NCBI GenBank assembly: GCA_937996755.1
Contig: CALKUS010000103.1
Span: forward strand, 1 to 20,496
Direction: 5' to 3'
DNA length: 20,496 nt
Source of the DNA: an uncultured Pseudomonadota bacterium
Lineage (GTDB): Bacteria; Pseudomonadota; Gammaproteobacteria; Xanthomonadales; Ahniellaceae
Positions 1-7,231 of this stretch are shown in pieces. The notes under the pieces were generated by a model. It saw only the letters and a program-made list of their open reading frames with translations. It was not told the DNA's origin and did no database searches. Both the position numbers and the translations under genes were made by a program. Numbering within the stretch: the first letter of the stretch is position 1; each line of letters begins with the position of its first letter.

Positions 1-848
1 TGCTGAACGTCGGCTTCGCGTACTTCCAGACCGGCGAGTTCGACAACGCGGCGACCTACTGGAACCAGGCGCTCGCGCGCTCGGATGGCGTGCAGGACGT
101 CGCCGGCGTCGTGCGCGCGAAGCAGAGCCTCGGCTTGCTCGAAACCGCGCGCGGCGAGTGGCGCGAGGCGCGCGCGTCGCTCGACGCATCGCTCGCGACC
201 GCGGAAGCGCAGCAGATGGCCGAGGAACAGGCCGTGAGCCTCACCTACCTCGCCGAGCTCGACCGGCTCGAGGGCCGCTTCGATTCGGCGCGAACGCGCG
301 CCGCTCGCGCGCGCCAGTTGTTCGCCGAGCGCGACGATGCGCGCGGCACGGCCGAGATCGACCTCATCGTCGCGCAGGCCGCGCTGGATGCCGGCGACGC
401 GGAAGCCGCGAACGCAGCGCTGGCCGGCTTCGCGGGCACGCCGCCCGGCAACCGCGAGCAGGCCTCGATGCTGGCGCAGCGGCGCAGCGAGCTCGCGTTG
501 CTGCGCGGCGATGCGGACGGTGCGCGACGCGAGGCAGCACAGGCACGCACGGATGCGCAGGCCGCGCACGGCACGGCCGTGCTGGTCGCGGCGGAGCTCG
601 CCGATGCGCGCGCCGCGCTGCGCACGGGCGCGACGCGCGAGGCCGACGCCGCGCTCGCGCGCGCCGGCGACGTGCTCGCGCGGTTTCCGTCGCTGCCGCT
701 GCTGCTGGAGCGTGCGCTCGTGCGCACCGAGGCTGGCGACGCGGCGGCGTATCGCGAGGCGCAGGCGCGCATCGCGAGCCTGCCGGCTTACGGTCGCGCG
801 CGGCTGCTGGAGGCAGCCGCGGCGCAGGAGGGAATGGCGAAGCAATGA
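1..848 (+). CDS. TPR-repeat protein, C-terminal part (5' end outside window)
   Basis: An open frame runs from the window edge (first full codon at base 3) to the TGA at 846-848, so about 281 C-terminal residues are seen. The sequence is Ala/Arg/Glu-rich and helical. It has TPR-like pairs of helices, for example FAYFQTGEFDNAATYWNQAL at the start and later repeats ending in RGEWREARASLD, EGRFDSARTRAARAR and RGDADGARREAAQAR. No catalytic motif or membrane segment is visible in this part. The stop overlaps the ATG of the histidine kinase gene (ATGA), so the two are probably co-translated. In this group of bacteria such C-terminal TPR arrays are often attached to a DNA-binding or Ser/Thr kinase domain, but the N-terminal domain is not in the window. 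A role in sensing or scaffolding for the adjacent two-component pair is inference. Confidence 0.8.
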   Translation, partial: LNVGFAYFQTGEFDNAATYWNQALARSDGVQDVAGVVRAKQSLGLLETARGEWREARASLDASLATAEAQQMAEEQAVSLTYLAELDRLEGRFDSARTRAARARQLFAERDDARGTAEIDLIVAQAALDAGDAEAANAALAGFAGTPPGNREQASMLAQRRSELALLRGDADGARREAAQARTDAQAAHGTAVLVAAELADARAALRTGATREADAALARAGDVLARFPSLPLLLERALVRTEAGDAAAYREAQARIASLPAYGRARLLEAAAAQEGMAKQ

Positions 849-1660
849 GCACCGAACGACCCGGCCACCGCACGCCGGGCAGCACCTCGCTGCCGGCCGA
901 GGACAACCCGCTGCGCGAGCAGCTCACGCACCTCAAGCAGCAGCAGGAGCGCCTGTTCGCGAGCCTCGCGAGCGGCCAGCAGCAATTCCGCCACCTGGCG
1001 CGCCAGGTGTGGCGCGTGCAGGAGGAAGAGCGACGCCGGCTCGCGCGCGAGCTGCACGACGGGCTCGGTGGCAACCTCACGGCGCTGAAGCACCAGATCG
1101 AGGCGCTGGAGCTCGCGCTGCACGAGCGCCCCGACCTGCGCGAGCGCGCGTCCGCGGCGCTCGCGCTGACCGCGACGACGCTGGAGGACACGCGTGCGCT
1201 GTCGCGCATGCTGCGCCCGCAGGTACTCGACGACCTCGGCCTCGATGCCGCGCTGAACTGGCTCGCGCGCCACGTCGCGGGCTCGGCCGGCTTCCGCGTC
1301 GAAGTCGACACGGCGAACCTCGGCGAACCGGTCGATGCGGACGTCGCGACGCTCGTGTTCCGCCTGGTGCAGGAGGCGCTCGCGAACGCGGCGAAGCACG
1401 CCGCGGCATCGCACGTGCTCGTGCACGTGGCGCAACGCGAGGGCCAGCTGTCGCTGCTCGTGTCCGACGATGGGGTCGGCTGCGATCCGCGCGCCGCGCT
1501 CGCGCGCAACGCGGAAGGCTTGAGCGGCGGGCTCACCGGCATGCGCGAGCGCGTCGGGCTGTTCGGCGGCCGCTTCAATTTCGTGTCCGCATTCCGCGAG
1601 GGCACGCAGCTGCGCGTGGTCCTGCCGCTGCAGGCGCCGCCCGAGCCCGTTCCCCGGTAA
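845..1660 (+). CDS. Soluble sensor histidine kinase, NarL/DegS type (HisKA_3)
   Basis: This is a 271-residue kinase. A helical, Gln/Glu-rich N-terminus (about 20-65) leads into the H-box ARELHDGLGGNLTALK with the phospho-accepting His71, the HisKA_3 dimerisation signature. The HATPase_c domain follows: the N-box VQEALANAAKHA is at about 175-186, the G1 box SDDGVGCDP at 207-215, and the glycine loop GLTGMRERVGLFGG at 229-242. There is no signal peptide, membrane helix, PAS or GAF domain, so the protein should be cytoplasmic and its input must come from a partner or from its short coiled N-terminus. The start at 845 is chosen because it gives an ATGA overlap with the upstream TPR gene and the downstream sequence is all kinase. 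It should phosphorylate the response regulator encoded 9 bases downstream. Confidence 0.93.
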   Translation: MSTERPGHRTPGSTSLPAEDNPLREQLTHLKQQQERLFASLASGQQQFRHLARQVWRVQEEERRRLARELHDGLGGNLTALKHQIEALELALHERPDLRERASAALALTATTLEDTRALSRMLRPQVLDDLGLDAALNWLARHVAGSAGFRVEVDTANLGEPVDADVATLVFRLVQEALANAAKHAAASHVLVHVAQREGQLSLLVSDDGVGCDPRAALARNAEGLSGGLTGMRERVGLFGGRFNFVSAFREGTQLRVVLPLQAPPEPVPR

Positions 1661-1669
1661 CCTAGGCCG

Positions 1670-2314
1670 ATGAAGCCGATCCGCGTGCTGGTGGCCGACG
1701 ACCATACGCTGCTGCGCGACGGGCTGGTCGCGTTGCTGAACCGGCCGGGCGAGTGCCAGGTGGTCGCGGAAGCCGGCGACGGCATCGCCGCGGTCGACAT
1801 GGCGCTGAAGCACCGCCCGGACGTCGCGGTGGTCGACATCTCGATGCCGCGACTGAACGGCATCGAGGTGGTGCGGCGGCTCGCGCAGGAGCTGCCGGCC
1901 ACGCGCGTGCTCGTGCTCACCATGCACGCGGAAGAGGAATACGTGCTGCACGTCGTACGCGCGGGCGCGGCGGGCTTCCTGCTCAAAGACAGCGCCAGCA
2001 GCGAGTTGCTGGCCGCCGTGAAGTCGCTCGCGTCGGGCCACGGCTACTTCGGCCCGCATGCCGCGAAGGTGCTCGCGCAGCAGCTGCAACAGCCGCGCAC
2101 GGCGCTCGACGATCCCTATCGCGGCCTCACCACGCGCGAGCGCGAGGTGTTCCACCTCGTCGTCGAAGGCCTCACCACGAAGGAAATCGCGCGCCGCCTC
2201 GAGATCAGCGCGAAGACCGCCGAGAACCACCGCGCGCACGTGCTCGACAAGCTCGGCGCGCGCAACACCGCCGAGCTCATTCGCTACGCCGTGCGCCACG
2301 GCCTGATGGATTGA
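1670..2314 (+). CDS. LuxR/NarL-family response regulator
   Basis: The protein has 214 residues, the usual length for NarL/FixJ-type regulators. The receiver domain (about 1-120) has the acidic pair Asp10-Asp11 in VADDHTLLRDG, the phospho-acceptor Asp56 in VVDISMPRLNG, Thr84 in LVLTMHA and the conserved Lys106 in FLLKD. The C-terminal LuxR helix-turn-helix (about 152-214) reads LTTREREVFHLVVEGLTTKE, then EIARRLEISAKTAENHRAHV. All key residues are intact, so it should be a phosphorylation-controlled transcription factor. The start ATG at 1670 lies 9 bases after the kinase stop, with only a weak ribosome binding site. The gene is convergent with the cytochrome gene at 2397, and a strong inverted repeat lies between them. 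Target genes cannot be read from the sequence. Confidence 0.95.
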   Translation: MKPIRVLVADDHTLLRDGLVALLNRPGECQVVAEAGDGIAAVDMALKHRPDVAVVDISMPRLNGIEVVRRLAQELPATRVLVLTMHAEEEYVLHVVRAGAAGFLLKDSASSELLAAVKSLASGHGYFGPHAAKVLAQQLQQPRTALDDPYRGLTTREREVFHLVVEGLTTKEIARRLEISAKTAENHRAHVLDKLGARNTAELIRYAVRHGLMD

Positions 2315-2316
2315 AA

Positions 2317-2385
2317 GCGGAGAGTGGATAGCGGGGAGCGGCAAGAGCAACGTGCGCCCTGCTCTTGCCGCTCCCCGCTCCCCGC
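2317..2385. repeat. Heptad inverted repeat, copy 1
   Basis: The left arm is a run of 7-base words: GCGGAGA (2317), GTGGATA (2324), GCGGGGA (2331), GCGGCAA (2338), then GAGC (2345-2348). The right arm (2361-2385) is the same design on the other strand: GCTC, TTGCCGC, TCCCCGC, TCCCCGC. Bases 2330-2349 and 2360-2379 are a perfect 20-bp inverted repeat around a 10-base loop. It fills the gap between two convergent genes and starts 3 bases after the regulator stop, so it may end transcription from both sides, although there is no T-run. Confidence 0.85.
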
Positions 2386-2396
2386 TTACGTCGCGA

Positions 2397-2879
2397 TCAA
2401 TAGAGGCGAAGCGACTCCGAGCCGTCCTTGAACACGGGATCGCGGAAGATCGGGTCCTTCGGCTCGCCGAGCGCGCCCTGCTCGATCCAGTCGTAGATGA
2501 GCGCCTGCTGGTCCAGCGTGAGCGGCGTGGTGTCGCGCGGCATGCGGCTGCCGCCGAACGCCGGAAACTCGCAGTTGACCTTGTCGAACAGGATGCTCTG
2601 GTCGACGCGGCCCGGGATCACGACGAAGCCGATCATCGTGTAGATCGCGTCGATCGGATCGTCGGTCAGGTTCAGGCCGCCGTTCGGGTCGCCCGCGTTG
2701 TGGCAGCTCGTACAGCGTCCGCCGAGCAGCTCGTTGAGGATCGGCTTCACGTCCGACTGCCACTGGACGTTGAAGTTGATCGGCCCGTTGCGCAGGTTGT
2801 CGCAGTTCTGTCCCTGCGCCCACACCAGCGGCGCGAACGCGAACAGCGCCGCGGCGAAAGCCGCGGCGATCCGGCGCAT
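2397..2879 (-). CDS. Secreted single-heme cytochrome c-like protein
   Basis: The protein has 160 residues. An N-terminal signal peptide (MRRIAAAFAAALFAFAPLVWA) would send it to the periplasm. A single heme-binding motif CTSCH lies near residue 57, followed by GDPNGGLNL. A later SRMP segment offers a candidate axial Met. The ending LTLDQQALIYDWIEQGA resembles the C-terminal helix (WIxxGA) of planctomycete-type (PSD1-like) cytochrome domains. The start at 2879 is chosen because it opens a clean signal peptide and AGGGGA lies immediately upstream. The open frame continues further upstream, but only as a shadow of the DUF1501 gene. The gene lies 23 bases after the DUF1501 stop and is the last gene of the cassette. 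Its redox partner is not known. Confidence 0.87.
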   Translation of the reverse strand: MRRIAAAFAAALFAFAPLVWAQGQNCDNLRNGPINFNVQWQSDVKPILNELLGGRCTSCHNAGDPNGGLNLTDDPIDAIYTMIGFVVIPGRVDQSILFDKVNCEFPAFGGSRMPRDTTPLTLDQQALIYDWIEQGALGEPKDPIFRDPVFKDGSESLRLY

Positions 2880-2902
2880 TCCCCTGTTCGAACGCTTCGC
2901 CG

Positions 2903-4621
2903 TCAAGTGATGCCCGTGCAGAGGTTCGGCACGACGCGGTTGAAGTAGGCGAACGTCGGGCTGGCGCCCGCGTTCGCGAACGGGCCCGTCGCGAAGTTGT
3001 CGATGTTGGGGAAGATCAGCGGCAGGTTCGAGTTGTCCACGCCCATCCAGCGCGCGAAGCTGGCCGCCATCTGGTCCACCGCGAGCGTCGGGATGAACTG
3101 GCCGCGGCTGAAGCACTCGCCGCGATCGGGCACCACGGCACCCGTGCCGCCGATGCGGTTGTCGAGCTTCATCGACGGATAGCGGCCGTACACCTGGCCG
3201 CCCGTGATCGCCGCCGGACCACCGAACGCCAGCTGCACGCCGCCCCACGAATGGTCGGTGCCGTTGTCGTTGCCGTTGATGGTGCGCGCGAAGTCGCTCT
3301 GCGTGAAGCCGATCACCTGGTCCACGGCCTCGATGCCACCGGCCGTCGCCGGGCCCATCGCGGTCAGCTCGGCGTAGAACCAGTTGATCGCTTCCGACAG
3401 CTGCTGCAGCAGCAGGTGCTGGCCCTGCGCGGCCGAGATCGACGTGATCTGGCCGGAGTGCGTGTCCCAACCGCCGGCCGTGGCGTAGAACACCTGGCGG
3501 TTCGCGTTGATCGGCGTGAGGCCCGCTTGAGTCGGTGTGTAACCCGGCCGGCTCACGCGGATCACGCGTGCGATCTGACGGAGCTGCTGGGCGAGCCCGG
3601 TGTTCGGAAAATTCACGTTGTTGCCGACCGCATTGCCGCGGATGTTCGCGTTCGGATTGGAGTTCGGCACGTATAGCGTCGCGTTGCCGACCGCATCGCT
3701 GATCGTGCCGTTGATGTTCGTCGACAGCGTGAGCGAACGACCGAAGATGTCGCCATGCTCCTTCGAGAACAATTCCGGATAGGTCTCGTTGATGAGTGCG
3801 TCGAGCGTGGAACGTCGGGCGGCCTCGCCGGCAGTGGACGAGTTGGGGTTGTAGTTGCTCAGCGTCGTCGCCGGCGTCGTCGCGGACGTGGAGAGCTGGA
3901 ACGGGAACACCGCCTGGTCGGCGAGCGTCCTGCCGATGAGGAAGCGGTTCGAGCCCGCCACCGAGATCGCCGACGACAGGCCGAGCGGGCTCGGGTTCGC
4001 GGTGATGCCGGCGATCATGCCGCCGAAGCCGCGTTGCGTCGTGGACGAGACGCTCGAGCCGATCTGCCAGAGGTTGGTCTGGTCGTTGTGCGAGTAGAGC
4101 TGGGGCGGCTTGCGGCGGTTGTTGTACGTCGCGCGCGTGAGCGGCTCGTACAGCGTGCCGACGTTCGCGAGGAACGCCACGCGACCCTGGTTGTACAGGT
4201 TCGCGATGCCGGGCATGAACGGGTTCAGGCCCAGGTTGCCCCCGGCGGCTACGCCGGAAGTCAGCGCGATCGCCTGCGGCAGGCAGTTGGCCGTCGTCGC
4301 GCGCGGGATGCCGAGGCCGTCCGGCGACTTGAACGTGACCGGGTCGTTGACCGTGGAGTAGTACAGGCCGCGCGAAGTGCGGTAGACCGTGTGGTCGTAC
4401 TCGTTGCCGAGCGTGGTGCCCGTCGGGATCAGCATGTTGAACGAGTCGCTGCCGCCACCGAGGTAGATGCAGACGAGCGCCTTGTAGCCGCCCACCGCCG
4501 ACTGCGCGAGCGCTTCGCCGATCAGGTTCAGCTTCGGGACGAACGAGCCGACGCCGCCCGCGGCGACCAGGCCGGCCGTGCCCTTGATGAACGCACGCCG
4601 GGAATTTTTCGGATGGTTCAT
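2903..4621 (-). CDS. Tat-exported DUF1501 family protein
   Basis: The protein has 572 residues. It opens with a twin-arginine signal (SRRAFIKG at about 7-14, then a hydrophobic stretch and ALAQSA), so it should be exported folded. DUF1501 hallmarks follow: the N-terminal LVCIYLGGGSDSFNMLIP and, toward the C-terminus, FTQSDFARTINGNDNGTDHS followed by WGG and LAFGGPAAITGGQVYGRYP. DUF1501 proteins are related to sulfatases/alkaline phosphatases, but no activity can be assigned from sequence. The start ATG at 4621 is preferred over an in-frame one 45 bases upstream because GAGGAG precedes it at good spacing and it places the RR motif correctly. The gene lies 10 bases after the DUF1800 stop, so the two are almost certainly co-transcribed. 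Confidence 0.92.
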   Translation of the reverse strand: MNHPKNSRRAFIKGTAGLVAAGGVGSFVPKLNLIGEALAQSAVGGYKALVCIYLGGGSDSFNMLIPTGTTLGNEYDHTVYRTSRGLYYSTVNDPVTFKSPDGLGIPRATTANCLPQAIALTSGVAAGGNLGLNPFMPGIANLYNQGRVAFLANVGTLYEPLTRATYNNRRKPPQLYSHNDQTNLWQIGSSVSSTTQRGFGGMIAGITANPSPLGLSSAISVAGSNRFLIGRTLADQAVFPFQLSTSATTPATTLSNYNPNSSTAGEAARRSTLDALINETYPELFSKEHGDIFGRSLTLSTNINGTISDAVGNATLYVPNSNPNANIRGNAVGNNVNFPNTGLAQQLRQIARVIRVSRPGYTPTQAGLTPINANRQVFYATAGGWDTHSGQITSISAAQGQHLLLQQLSEAINWFYAELTAMGPATAGGIEAVDQVIGFTQSDFARTINGNDNGTDHSWGGVQLAFGGPAAITGGQVYGRYPSMKLDNRIGGTGAVVPDRGECFSRGQFIPTLAVDQMAASFARWMGVDNSNLPLIFPNIDNFATGPFANAGASPTFAYFNRVVPNLCTGIT

Positions 4622-4631
4622 GGCGTGCTCC

Positions 4632-6941
4632 TCAGCGCTGATGCGAGTAGACGGGGGAAATGGCAACCAGATGAATCAGGTAAAGCGCCTTGCGACGACG
4701 GGCGTCCACGGCCGCCGTGGCCCCGGACTGGCCGAGATTGCCGATCAACCCCTGGCGCATCAGCGTGTGCAACGCGCCCTTCATGCCGGTGTTGCCCGAT
4801 CCCGTCGTCGGGTTCGGCACCGCACCAGGCATCGAGCCACCCATCATGCGCACGTTGAGTTCTTCGATCAGCGCAAGATCATCGGCGCCCGAACAGCCAT
4901 TGATGTTCGTCGCGCACGCCATGCCGGGCAGCGCGTCGAGCTGGGCCGGCGGGAAGAACGCGCGATCGGTGGGCGCGGTCGTGGCGAACGCGCCGCTGCA
5001 GTTGTTGCTGCCGTAGCCCGAGCAGATACGCGTGAACAGGTCGTTCGACGCGAGCATGATCGTGTTCTCGTTGATGATCTGGAACTCCGGCGAGTACAGG
5101 CCCGCAGTCGCGATCGCGCCGGGCTGCTGGTAGTCGGGCTCGTAGAAGTTGAACACCGACGGCGCACCGTGCGGACGCTGCAGGTACGCGGTCTGCGGGT
5201 TCGTCGGGCCCCAGCGGCGGCCGTCGCCGGACGTCGCGTTGAAGTTGCGCCAGACGGCGACCAGCTTCATGAGCGGCTCGCGCGGCTTGCCGAACTGGCC
5301 GGTGAACGGGCGACGCGCCTCGGGATCGAGCAGGATCGCCTTCGTGACGGCCTTCAGGTCGCCGCGCACGCCGGCGCCATTGTTCGCGAACACGTTCGCC
5401 ACGCGCTCGATGTACTCGGGGCTCGGGTTGCTCGTGACGAGGTGCAGGATCAGCTGGCGCGCCACCATCGGCGCCGTGTTCGGGTGGTTGAACAGCAGGT
5501 CGGCGACCGAGCGGACGTTGTCCTCGCAGTAGTTGATGCACTCCAGGCGCTGCGACGGCGTCAGGCCGGTGAGCGCGGTCGCGCCGGACAGCTCGCAATC
5601 GGGCACCGTTTCCTTCGATGCGCCGGGACGGAACTCCGGCAGCGTCTGCAGCGTCGTGCCGGACAGCACGAGCGGCTTGCCCGCTCCCTGCGCGCCCGAT
5701 GGCGCGGCGACACCCGCGTCGTAGGTCGTGTTGACCGGCGGCGTGAGCGCCTGGTCGGGCAGCTGGAAGCGTTTCCGATCGCGCCCGAGATCGTTGTAGC
5801 GCGGGTAGCAGACCAGCGGACGATAGAAGTCCGGGTGCACGAGGCTGGAGTCGCCGCTGTCGTTCGGCAGGCGCGCGCGCGGCGGGTCGTTGAAGAACAG
5901 CGTGCTCAGGTTGAAATAGCGGCAGTCGCTGCCCGAGCAGCCCGGCGTCGGCGGCGGCGCGGAATTGCGCGCGCCCGGACCCGAGCAGTTCTGCTGGATC
6001 ACCACGCCCTGCACCGTCTGGTTGCCCGAACAGTCGTACGCCAGGCCGGTGAACGCGCGCGAGAGCGTGCGGATCATCTGCTGGTCGTAGGTCGGCAGCG
6101 GGTTGCCCGGGTTGCCCGGATCGTCGACGACCGAGAAGTCCTGGTTGCGCGTCACGAGGCCGATCGAGAACAGCTGCATGATCTCGCGCGCGTAGTTCTC
6201 GTCCGGCTCGTTGCCGTTGTTCCCGACCTGGTAGCCGCCCGGGTAGTTGTTGGCGGCGTCCGGCGTGATCACGAACGGCGCGGCCGAATCGCTGTTGCAG
6301 TCGGTCGGGTTGCCGGTCGGGTTGTTGTTGGGACGGCAACGCGGCGTCACCTCGTACTTGCGGTTGCGCAGGTGCGTGAGGTACTTGCCCATCATCGGCG
6401 AGAACGTCACTTCGCGCAGCAGGTCGCGGTAGTTGCCGAACGCGTTGCGGACGAGGATGTCGTTCCACTCCGCCATCTGGATCGGCTCGCCGTTCAGCGT
6501 GTCGTTCTGGTCGGACGTGACGATGATCTGCGACAGCGCGTAGGCGACCTTCTGGCGCACCTGGTCGGGCGCCGTCACCGCGTTGTTGAACCAGAGGTGG
6601 ACGCGGTCGTCCTGGTTGATCGTCTGGTTGTTCAGGCGCACCGTGGCCGCGCGCGCCTCGAGCTGCGGGCGTTCGAGCGTCGGCGCGCGCGCCATCTGCA
6701 CGTCGAGGAAGCTCTCGTAGCCGAGGTTCTTGACCGAGCCGATGTCGGCGCGCGTGGCGCCGAACGTGGCCTGGTTCAGGAATCGGGCCGCCTCCGCGTC
6801 GTTCGCGGGCAGGAAGAATTCGTTCTCGAATCCCTGGTTGAAGACGCAATCCGGACAGGATTGGGCCGCGAGCGGCAACGGTGCCGCCAACGCGACGACG
6901 GCGGCCAGCCGCACGCCGAAATGCGCGAATCGTTCGAACAT
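4632..6941 (-). CDS. Secreted DUF1800 family protein
   Basis: The protein has 769 residues, longer than many DUF1800 members because of inserted Cys-, Gly- and Pro-rich loops (for example around GCSGSDCRYFN). A Sec-type signal peptide (MFERFAHFGVRLAAVVALAA, then PLPLAAQ) is followed by a short segment CPDCVFNQGFENEFF (about 29-43). The DUF1800 domain then starts with AARFLNQATFG (51-61). Other family traits are LWFNNAVTAPDQVRQKVAYA, YLTHLRNRK, NYAREIMQLFSIGL and HGAPSVFNFYEPDYQQPG. The start at 6941 is chosen because it opens the signal peptide and AGGGAG lies about 7 bases upstream; the open frame extends 25 codons further without support. It is the first gene of the DUF1800-DUF1501-cytochrome cassette. 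The biochemical function is unknown. Confidence 0.92.
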   Translation of the reverse strand: MFERFAHFGVRLAAVVALAAPLPLAAQSCPDCVFNQGFENEFFLPANDAEAARFLNQATFGATRADIGSVKNLGYESFLDVQMARAPTLERPQLEARAATVRLNNQTINQDDRVHLWFNNAVTAPDQVRQKVAYALSQIIVTSDQNDTLNGEPIQMAEWNDILVRNAFGNYRDLLREVTFSPMMGKYLTHLRNRKYEVTPRCRPNNNPTGNPTDCNSDSAAPFVITPDAANNYPGGYQVGNNGNEPDENYAREIMQLFSIGLVTRNQDFSVVDDPGNPGNPLPTYDQQMIRTLSRAFTGLAYDCSGNQTVQGVVIQQNCSGPGARNSAPPPTPGCSGSDCRYFNLSTLFFNDPPRARLPNDSGDSSLVHPDFYRPLVCYPRYNDLGRDRKRFQLPDQALTPPVNTTYDAGVAAPSGAQGAGKPLVLSGTTLQTLPEFRPGASKETVPDCELSGATALTGLTPSQRLECINYCEDNVRSVADLLFNHPNTAPMVARQLILHLVTSNPSPEYIERVANVFANNGAGVRGDLKAVTKAILLDPEARRPFTGQFGKPREPLMKLVAVWRNFNATSGDGRRWGPTNPQTAYLQRPHGAPSVFNFYEPDYQQPGAIATAGLYSPEFQIINENTIMLASNDLFTRICSGYGSNNCSGAFATTAPTDRAFFPPAQLDALPGMACATNINGCSGADDLALIEELNVRMMGGSMPGAVPNPTTGSGNTGMKGALHTLMRQGLIGNLGQSGATAAVDARRRKALYLIHLVAISPVYSHQR

Positions 6942-7146
6942 GATGAGACTCCCTGAACGGCCACGGCTACGCAGGGCGGCTACTCTACGCGCGCGTTTTG
7001 CACACAAGCGCGACATCCGTCACACGCTGTCACCTGCCTGACGAACGGATGAATGGTCGGAACGACAGGTGTGCTCCCCGCGAGTCTTATGACGCCCGTC
7101 ACGGTTCAACGCGCTCGCGTCGACCGCGTTGACGTGCGCGTCGCGT
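6942..7146. other. Intergenic region upstream of DUF1800 gene
   Basis: This is the non-coding space between the DUF1800 start and the aceA terminator. It should hold the promoter of the minus-strand secreted cassette, but no convincing -35/-10 pair can be assigned. It is less GC-rich than its surroundings around 6990-7090. An inverted repeat TCAACGCG/CGCGTTGA (7106-7113 and 7125-7132, 11-base spacer) lies beyond the aceA terminator. Confidence 0.4.
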
Positions 7147-7176
7147 CGAAAAGCGAAGGGCCGCTTGCGCGGCCCT
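7145..7176 (-). terminator. Probable intrinsic terminator of aceA
   Basis: A perfect 8-bp stem AGGGCCGC/GCGGCCCT (7157-7164 with 7169-7176) closes on a TTGC loop. Read on the minus strand, the direction of aceA, it is followed by CGCTTTTCGA, a short T-run. It lies 56 bases beyond the aceA stop. The T-run is short, so efficiency is uncertain. Confidence 0.6.
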
Positions 7177-7231
7177 CCGTGGTCACCCGACATCCCTGTC
7201 CGCGTCCCCCGACGCGCTCCCTCCCCCTCGT

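Noticed and set aside
788..2350. 520-residue open frame opposite the kinase and regulator genes
   Set aside because: It runs antisense through two well-supported genes, has no recognisable domain and crosses the heptad repeat.
2880..3470. Longer start for the cytochrome protein
   Set aside because: The extra residues are an out-of-frame reading of DUF1501. The shorter start gives a clean signal peptide with a purine-rich ribosome binding site.
4578..6956. 792-residue open frame on the plus strand, antisense to the DUF1800 gene
   Set aside because: The protein is an Arg/Val/Ala/His-rich low-complexity string with no domain, as expected for the complement of GC-rich coding sequence. The minus-strand frame has a signal peptide and family motifs.
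7106..7132. Inverted repeat TCAACGCG/CGCGTTGA as a second aceA terminator or operator
   Set aside because: It has an 11-base loop, no T-run and only 8-bp arms in very GC-rich sequence; it may be chance. It is mentioned only in the intergenic entry.
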